A stretch of DNA of 18,885 bases from JABDDM01 sp038240295. GTDB taxonomy: Bacteria; Bacteroidota; Ignavibacteria; Palsa-1295. The notes beneath the pieces were generated by a model that saw only the letters and a program-made list of their open reading frames with translations, had not been told where the DNA came from and did not search any database. The stretch spans positions 1 to 18,885 of the forward strand of contig JBBSDW010000054.1 of NCBI GenBank assembly GCA_038240295.1. Reading direction: 5' to 3'. Made by a program: the position numbers and the translations under genes. Positions 14,548 through 18,885 of this stretch are shown here, piece by piece; position 1 is the first letter of the stretch, and each line of letters opens with the position of its first letter.

Positions 14548-17500
14548 ATGGCAGTAGTCCCTTCAACTCGTCCGGAGAAGGCACCGTGGTGGAACCCCGG
14601 GAAGTATTTCGCCGTGCGTCGAAAGACGCCGATCGAACTTCGCTCCTACACGAATATCTACGCGATCCTTTCGATCTTTCTCTTCCTGTTTACGCTATGG
14701 GCGGTGATGGACGAAGTCCTGACGCGCCGTCCGTGGAAGGGCATCCAGGAGGATTTCAAAGATTTCAAGATCACCCGTTTAAATCTTGAGATCCGGAAAG
14801 AACTTCATAAGCTGAACCCTGCCGATACACAGGCGATCCACAAGGAGATCAAGTCCCTCCAAAAGGAGATCGGCTCCAATGCCTACAAGGCGAAGCTTTC
14901 GAAGATCGAAGACTACGACACGAAGATCGTGACTGCCCAGCGCGATTATACCTTTACCAAGAGCCTCGCCGACGAAAAATATTACGTGCTCGACGAGGCC
15001 CGTACGGAGCATTCCGACACCACGAGCAAAAGCAAAACGCTTCGCGAACTCGAGCGAACGATGAACGGGCAGAAACGCGTGGTCGATTCCTTGCAAAAAC
15101 TGCGTGCGGATGTCGAGGCACAGGTCGTGCCGACCGAACGGAGGTTGAAGGAAGTCGAGCACACACACGATTCGGTCTTCGCGCAGGTCATCGTATTGAA
15201 GCGCAAGCGCGAGGCCGCACAGCAGATGAATATTGCAGTGCGGCAGACGATGCTCGTCAACTACGAAAAGACGAACTTCAATAATCTCAAGATGCGCGTC
15301 GATCGATGCGTCACCTGCCATCTTGGATATGACGACGATCTCTTCAAGAACGACACGCTGATCTCGACCGACGCAGCGCAGATCAAAGCGTGGACGAAAT
15401 CGAATAAGTATAACGACAAAAAGCATTACACCGTCGTTAAACTGGGACCGAATCAAGACACTGTTGTTGCAAAAGTGACGACCGTCTTCGCGATGCATCC
15501 CAACATCAATCTGCTCATCAAAGGACATAAAGTCGGTGAACCTTCCGGCAACGGCGTGCTCGGTTGCACATCGTGCCATGGCGGGCAGGGTGGCTCGCTT
15601 GTTTCGACGGAATTCGCGCACGGATTCGAACATCATTGGACCGAGCCGTTAGCGACCGGACATTATGTCGAGACTTCATGCCGCAATTGCCACGCAGGCA
15701 AAATGGATTTCGAGGGCGCGAAGTATATCTCGATGGGCAAAAAGCTCTTCACCGATTTCGGCTGCTATGGCTGCCACAATGCGCCAGGCTACGATGGAAT
15801 GCCGCAGCAGGCGCCGTCGCTGCTCAATATTACAAAGAAGGTAACGCCGCAGTGGATGTACCAATGGATATCGAATCCAAGAGGCTGGGCGCACAATACG
15901 CGTATGCCGAATTTCATGTTCAATCAGCACGAGGTAACTGCGGTCGTTGCCTATTTGAATGATCAGGCGAAGACCGGCACGTACCGGCCAATCGCGACAT
16001 ATTCTGGCGGTGGGAATGCCGTAAATGGCAAGCAGATCTTTGGCGAGATCGGATGCTTCGGCTGCCATGCGGTCGACGATTACAAAACCGACAGCCGTGT
16101 AAAAGAGGCGAATAGCTTCGGTCCCGATTTGAATAAGATCGGAAGCAAGGTCACCGCAGCATGGATGTTCGACTGGATAAAAAATCCGAAAAACTATCAC
16201 ATGCAATCGCGAATGCCAAGCTTACGATTGAGCGATGGCGAAGCCGCAGATCTCACCGCCTATCTCATGCAGCACACCGGCACCAATGATAGCGTCTCGA
16301 GCAGCATGACCGAAGATATTAATAGTCCCGCGCTCATAAAAGAAGGCGATAAGCTCATTCGAACGTATGGTTGCTTCGGATGTCATGAGATCAAAGGCAT
16401 GGAAGACGAAGCGAAAGTTTCGGTCAGCCTGAGCACCTTCGGAAAAAAGACACCCGGCGAACTCTTTTATGGCAACGTACCCGGCTCCGTGCTCGGGCAT
16501 TTCCGCAGCGAGTTCAAGAAGATCGGGTTGCCGCTTGCGAAGGTCGATGAAGAAGCGATTCACGATAATCAGGATTGGTACACATGGGTAGCGGGCAAGA
16601 TGAAAAATTCTCGCATGTATCAGACCGAGCGCATTCCGCAGCGCATGCCGAATTTCCAGATGTCCGATGAAGAAGCCTACGCGCTAACCGTCCTGCTCAA
16701 AGGCTTTACTGGGCACTACGTTTCTCCTTCGTATGCCGATCAGCCGGATGACCCGACTCAGAATGGCCTCGACGAAGGCAGAATGTTCGCCCATTGGAAT
16801 AACTGCGTCGGGTGCCATCAGATCGAGAACGCGGGCGGGTATGTAGGTAAGTATATTCAGGATGCCATGTACCGGCCGCCGCTCCTGACGCCCGAAGGCA
16901 ACAAGGTGCAGGAACAATGGCTGCGAAACTTCCTGAAAGGGCCGACGCCGATTCGTCCGTGGCTCAAGATCCGGATGCCAACCTTTGGCTTTTCCGATTC
17001 TTCGATCTCGGTTGCAACGCATTATTTCCTTGCGACGAAAGCACGGCCGTTCGTGCTGACCGATTATCAATTCGTCGCCGATCAGAATTTGCTCGGCGCA
17101 GGAAAAGAATTGTTCGATCAGCTTAAGTGCTTGTCATGCCATGTGCTTTCGACCGCAGGCGGAGCGCAGCAGATCGCGCCGAATCTCGAATTAACCAGAC
17201 ATCGACTGCGTCCCGATTGGGTCATCGACTGGCTGCACAATCCCGAGGGGCAACAGCCCGGCACTCGTATGCCCGCATTCTGGGGCACGCCGGAAAAAGG
17301 GATGGCTTCGCTTTATCCCGCCATTCTCGGTGGCGATGTTGAAATGCAGATCCGTGCGGTGCGCGATTATGTCTATTCGATCGGAATGGATAATCTCCTG
17401 CCGCCAACGCCATACGCGACGATCAACGGCAAAGATCATTACGTCTATCCGAATGGCCGATATGATGTCTACCTGACGAACGGTTCGATTGTAAACGATG

Positions 17501-17631
17501 GCCAAGGATCGATAATACCAACAAAGCCATCGACGACCGCACCCGCAGGACAACCTGCCGCGCGAGCGAAGCCAGACACCAAGCACGCATCCCGCGCCGG
17601 AAAATCCGGTAAGCCAACAGCAATGCGATAA
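14548..17631 (+). CDS. Membrane-anchored octahaem cytochrome c with coiled coil (cytochrome c subunit of the bc-type complex)
   Basis: A 1027-residue cytochrome with eight CXXCH haem sites, first cysteine at 254, 340, 378, 406, 503, 609, 753 and 861. Residues 37-54 form one transmembrane helix, followed by RRPWKGIQEDF and a highly charged helical region (about 70-245) that looks like a long coiled coil. Haems 1-3 form a compact group with His-rich surroundings (HPNINLLIKGH; FAHGFEHHW). Haems 4-8 are repeated class-I-like modules, each with GC-x-x-CH and a downstream RMP methionine (RMPNF, RMPSL, RMPNF, RMPTF, RMPAF). The C-terminus is Pro/Ala/Lys-rich. There is no cleavable signal; the anchor probably puts haems in the periplasm. 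As last gene of the operon it is the natural acceptor from the Rieske protein, passing electrons to an oxidase or soluble carrier not in the window. Confidence 0.93.
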   Translation: MAVVPSTRPEKAPWWNPGKYFAVRRKTPIELRSYTNIYAILSIFLFLFTLWAVMDEVLTRRPWKGIQEDFKDFKITRLNLEIRKELHKLNPADTQAIHKEIKSLQKEIGSNAYKAKLSKIEDYDTKIVTAQRDYTFTKSLADEKYYVLDEARTEHSDTTSKSKTLRELERTMNGQKRVVDSLQKLRADVEAQVVPTERRLKEVEHTHDSVFAQVIVLKRKREAAQQMNIAVRQTMLVNYEKTNFNNLKMRVDRCVTCHLGYDDDLFKNDTLISTDAAQIKAWTKSNKYNDKKHYTVVKLGPNQDTVVAKVTTVFAMHPNINLLIKGHKVGEPSGNGVLGCTSCHGGQGGSLVSTEFAHGFEHHWTEPLATGHYVETSCRNCHAGKMDFEGAKYISMGKKLFTDFGCYGCHNAPGYDGMPQQAPSLLNITKKVTPQWMYQWISNPRGWAHNTRMPNFMFNQHEVTAVVAYLNDQAKTGTYRPIATYSGGGNAVNGKQIFGEIGCFGCHAVDDYKTDSRVKEANSFGPDLNKIGSKVTAAWMFDWIKNPKNYHMQSRMPSLRLSDGEAADLTAYLMQHTGTNDSVSSSMTEDINSPALIKEGDKLIRTYGCFGCHEIKGMEDEAKVSVSLSTFGKKTPGELFYGNVPGSVLGHFRSEFKKIGLPLAKVDEEAIHDNQDWYTWVAGKMKNSRMYQTERIPQRMPNFQMSDEEAYALTVLLKGFTGHYVSPSYADQPDDPTQNGLDEGRMFAHWNNCVGCHQIENAGGYVGKYIQDAMYRPPLLTPEGNKVQEQWLRNFLKGPTPIRPWLKIRMPTFGFSDSSISVATHYFLATKARPFVLTDYQFVADQNLLGAGKELFDQLKCLSCHVLSTAGGAQQIAPNLELTRHRLRPDWVIDWLHNPEGQQPGTRMPAFWGTPEKGMASLYPAILGGDVEMQIRAVRDYVYSIGMDNLLPPTPYATINGKDHYVYPNGRYDVYLTNGSIVNDGQGSIIPTKPSTTAPAGQPAARAKPDTKHASRAGKSGKPTAMR

Positions 17632-17652
17632 GCATTCACGAATTTTTTGTGC

Positions 17653-17683
17653 AAAGCCTCCCAATCCGGGAGGCTTTTTTTTT
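17653..17683 (+). terminator. Intrinsic terminator of the bc-type operon
   Basis: AAAGCCTCCC (17653-17662), loop AATCC, then GGGAGGCTTT with a run of nine T (17675-17683). It begins 21 nt after the stop of the octahaem cytochrome and ends that transcript. Confidence 0.93.
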
Positions 17684-17788
17684 CGAGCTACACGACTTCC
17701 TGAGATTCTGTTAGTTGCAGCTTTTGTGTTTGTTTGTCGAGCGCCATCCCATTCATCCTTCATAATTCAGCCTTCATCCTTGCCCGAA

Positions 17789-17923
17789 CCCCCTCTCCCA
17801 TTGGTCGGGCGAATGGGCGAGGGACTTTGAGGATTTATTTATTTAAATAAAAGCCCTTCTCCTAAATTGCAGATTTGACGAATGTCAAAACTGAATTTGG
17901 AAGAAGGGTTGGGGATGAGGGGG
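17789..17923. repeat. 135-bp intergenic palindromic element (REP/MITE-like)
   Basis: The element is bounded by inverted ends CCCCCTC (17789-17795) and GAGGGGG (17917-17923). Inside, in order: a hairpin CCCTCTCCCATT / AATGGGCGAGGG (17791-17802 with 17812-17823, 11 of 12 paired); a perfect palindrome TTTATTTAAATAAA (17838-17851); and a nested hairpin with outer arms CCCTTCTCCTAAATT / AATTTGGAAGAAGGG (17854-17868 with 17894-17908, one mismatch and one wobble) and inner arms TTTGAC-GAAT-GTCAAA (17874-17889). No ORF or transposase is inside. Such structure suits a non-autonomous repetitive element, but I cannot see other copies in this window. Confidence 0.65.
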
Positions 17924-18012
17924 AGCCAGCTCGGAGGTGGGCATACTGCCTTGAAGGCGTGCGGCCTTGTATAATGTGAATTGTGTCTCCTGAATCTTGT
18001 TATATTCGTAGC

Positions 18013-18273
18013 ATGTCGCCCAACGCCGGAACGCTTATGTTTGCGGACCGCCCCCGCCTTTCAAACGTCTTAAGAATTATAAGTATGGGAATGTTCATCC
18101 TGCCAAAGCGGCGCTCCGCTGCTCTAACGCTGGTTTTGCTGTGTTGTTCACTTGTGATTGCGAGCAGGGTGAGTTCGGTCTCAGAACTCAAACGATGCTC
18201 TGTATTTCTCGATAAAACACTCCCCGCGGGAATCTCTCGCGAGGGGTTCCCACGGCTATTTATAATTCTTGCT
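18013..18273 (+). other. Open frame of uncertain status upstream of and in frame with the Asp-box gene
   Basis: The frame of the Asp-box gene stays open back to a TGA at 17977. ATGs lie at 18013, 18037, 18085 and 18091. From 18085 the translation MGMFILPKRRSAALTLVL and the following CCSLVIAS looks like a signal peptide in its own right. It is followed by about 36 unremarkable residues and then the second, clearer signal peptide at 18274. Two explanations are possible: leader DNA that is open by chance, or the remains of another secreted-protein start. I do not call it as a gene. The rest of 17684-18273 shows only the palindromic element and no other gene. Confidence 0.35.
18223..18251. repeat. 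Inverted-repeat cluster just upstream of the Asp-box gene
   Basis: CCCGCGGG (18223-18230) is a perfect palindrome. It overlaps a second inverted structure with outer arms GGGAA (18228-18232) and TTCCC (18247-18251), wobble-compatible TCT/GGG, and a central palindrome CTCGCGAG. The next sequence, TATAAT at 18261-18266, is 7 bp from the ATG at 18274. It may be an operator, a leader hairpin or the end of a repetitive element; the sequence does not decide. Confidence 0.4.
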
Positions 18274-18885
18274 ATGGAACGTGTTCTTCTTCTCCTTTTG
18301 ATAGTACTCGCAACGTGCGGGAGATCCTCGCTGACTCTAGGGCAATCATCGTCCTCTCACTGGAAGTTTGTGCATCACTTCGCGGCACCCGAGTATCCTT
18401 CCGGTGACTCACTATATAGGCAACTATATGTCTATTTCTTGAATGCGAATCAAGGTTATATCTATGGTGGGCCAAGAGAGGGTGCATGGTGGGACCCTGT
18501 AATTTCTAATTCATACCTTTCTGGTTTACCTACTTCAGCGAAGCCGGGTGACAAGCCTCAATTATTCCGTACGCTTGATGGCGGCGAAACATGGACGAAA
18601 CTAAGTACCGGCACGATGACGGGATTTCTCCGATCGGTGTGCTTCAGTGATGAATCTACGGGATACGTTGCAACGGTTGGTTCTCCAATGACGACGTCGC
18701 CTGGCAGTGGTGTATTCAAAACGACGGATGGAGGGGACTCGTGGCGGCAAATATCTTCAGGATCTTCGTCATTCTTGAGTGTGTATGCTAAGGGTGCTTT
18801 CATGGCAGCGGGACCTGGCTTCTATGTCGATTCTGTCGGAATACCCAGTGTGCAGGGGTTACTTCTCTCTTCCGACGGGGGGGGG
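18274..18885 (+). CDS. Secreted Asp-box (BNR/Ycf48-like) beta-propeller protein, N-terminal 204 residues; cut by window edge
   Basis: The chosen ATG gives MERVLLLLLIVLATC followed by GRSSLTLGQS, a short signal peptide; LATC resembles a lipobox but has Thr before Cys, so ordinary cleavage near LTLGQ is as likely. Two Asp-box turns are visible, TLDGGETW (100-107) and TTDGGDSW (150-157), and a third (SSDGG) begins at the window end. FSDESTGYVA before the second box is the type of strand pattern found in Ycf48/sialidase-like propellers. Such proteins in this phylum are often surface T9SS cargo, but a C-terminal sorting domain would lie outside the window. Codon use is more AT-rich (many TTA, ATA, TCT) than in porU or the cytochrome genes. 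The window ends in nine G. Function is unknown. Confidence 0.75.
   Translation, partial: MERVLLLLLIVLATCGRSSLTLGQSSSSHWKFVHHFAAPEYPSGDSLYRQLYVYFLNANQGYIYGGPREGAWWDPVISNSYLSGLPTSAKPGDKPQLFRTLDGGETWTKLSTGTMTGFLRSVCFSDESTGYVATVGSPMTTSPGSGVFKTTDGGDSWRQISSGSSSFLSVYAKGAFMAAGPGFYVDSVGIPSVQGLLLSSDGGG

Noticed and set aside
14779..15636. 285-codon minus-strand open frame inside the octahaem cytochrome gene
   Set aside because: It is antisense to the coiled-coil and first haem region; its length comes from biased codon use in the real gene, and it has no family features.
11073..17631. Alternative complex III (ActABCDEF-type)
   Set aside because: The operon has clear Rieske and cytochrome b subunits with haem b ligands, which alternative complex III lacks, and no NrfD-like or molybdopterin-like subunits.
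17951..17975. TTGAAG and TATAAT as a promoter for the downstream gene
   Set aside because: The spacer is only 13 nt, too short for a sigma-70 promoter.
18877..18885. Nine-G run at the window end as a phase-variable tract
   Set aside because: It is at the very edge, where an Asp-box GG(E/D)-W codon run is expected; it may be a sequence-end artefact and cannot be judged here.
1..18885. CRISPR array or complete insertion sequence
   Set aside because: I saw no regularly spaced repeats and no transposase-like reading frame on either strand.

Overview
The window most likely comes from a member of the Bacteroidota/Chlorobiota (FCB) group, in or near the Kapabacteria or Ignavibacteria rather than a typical Bacteroides or Flavobacterium. 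The clues are a type IX secretion (T9SS) PorU peptidase with an FlgD-like C-terminal sorting domain, a DUF4835/PorD-like secreted protein, near absence of Shine-Dalgarno sequences, moderately GC-rich coding DNA, and a cytochrome bc-type respiratory operon with a large multiheme cytochrome. The lineage is inferred from gene content only.

Layout. (1) 1-2928, minus strand: a compact housekeeping cluster accD - arginase - panC - panD (panD cut by the window edge). It supplies the carboxyltransferase beta subunit of acetyl-CoA carboxylase, an arginase, and two steps of pantothenate/CoA synthesis. Spacing is 1, 38 and 7 nt, so one transcript is likely. (2) 3131-10620, plus strand, divergent from accD across about 200 bp: a PorD-like DUF4835 protein, a very large PorU-type C25 peptidase (about 2000 residues), and a Nudix hydrolase overlapping porU by 4 nt. 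(3) 10741-10852: a tRNA-Val(TAC) with an unusual D stem, followed by an intrinsic terminator. (4) 11073-17631, plus strand: a five-gene operon for a quinol-oxidising Rieske/cytochrome b complex, namely a double [4Fe-4S] ferredoxin-like protein, a Rieske protein, a b6-like cytochrome b, a subunit IV-like cytochrome b C-terminal half, and a 1027-residue octaheme cytochrome c. An intrinsic terminator closes it. (5) 17684-18273: non-coding or doubtful DNA with a 135-bp palindromic element and a puzzling open frame. (6) 18274-end: the start of a secreted Asp-box/Ycf48-like beta-propeller protein, cut by the window edge.

The most interesting part is the respiratory operon. Electrons from menaquinol (inferred) would pass through the Rieske and b haems to an eight-haem cytochrome held in the membrane by one helix and a long coiled coil. 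A dicluster ferredoxin is encoded first in the operon. Its N-terminal peptide KPLPPWLRK recurs almost exactly (KPLPPWLKK) at the extreme C-terminus of cytochrome b, with mostly different synonymous codons. This points to a conserved docking motif and to the ferredoxin being a genuine subunit of the complex. I found no CRISPR array, complete insertion sequence or phage gene.
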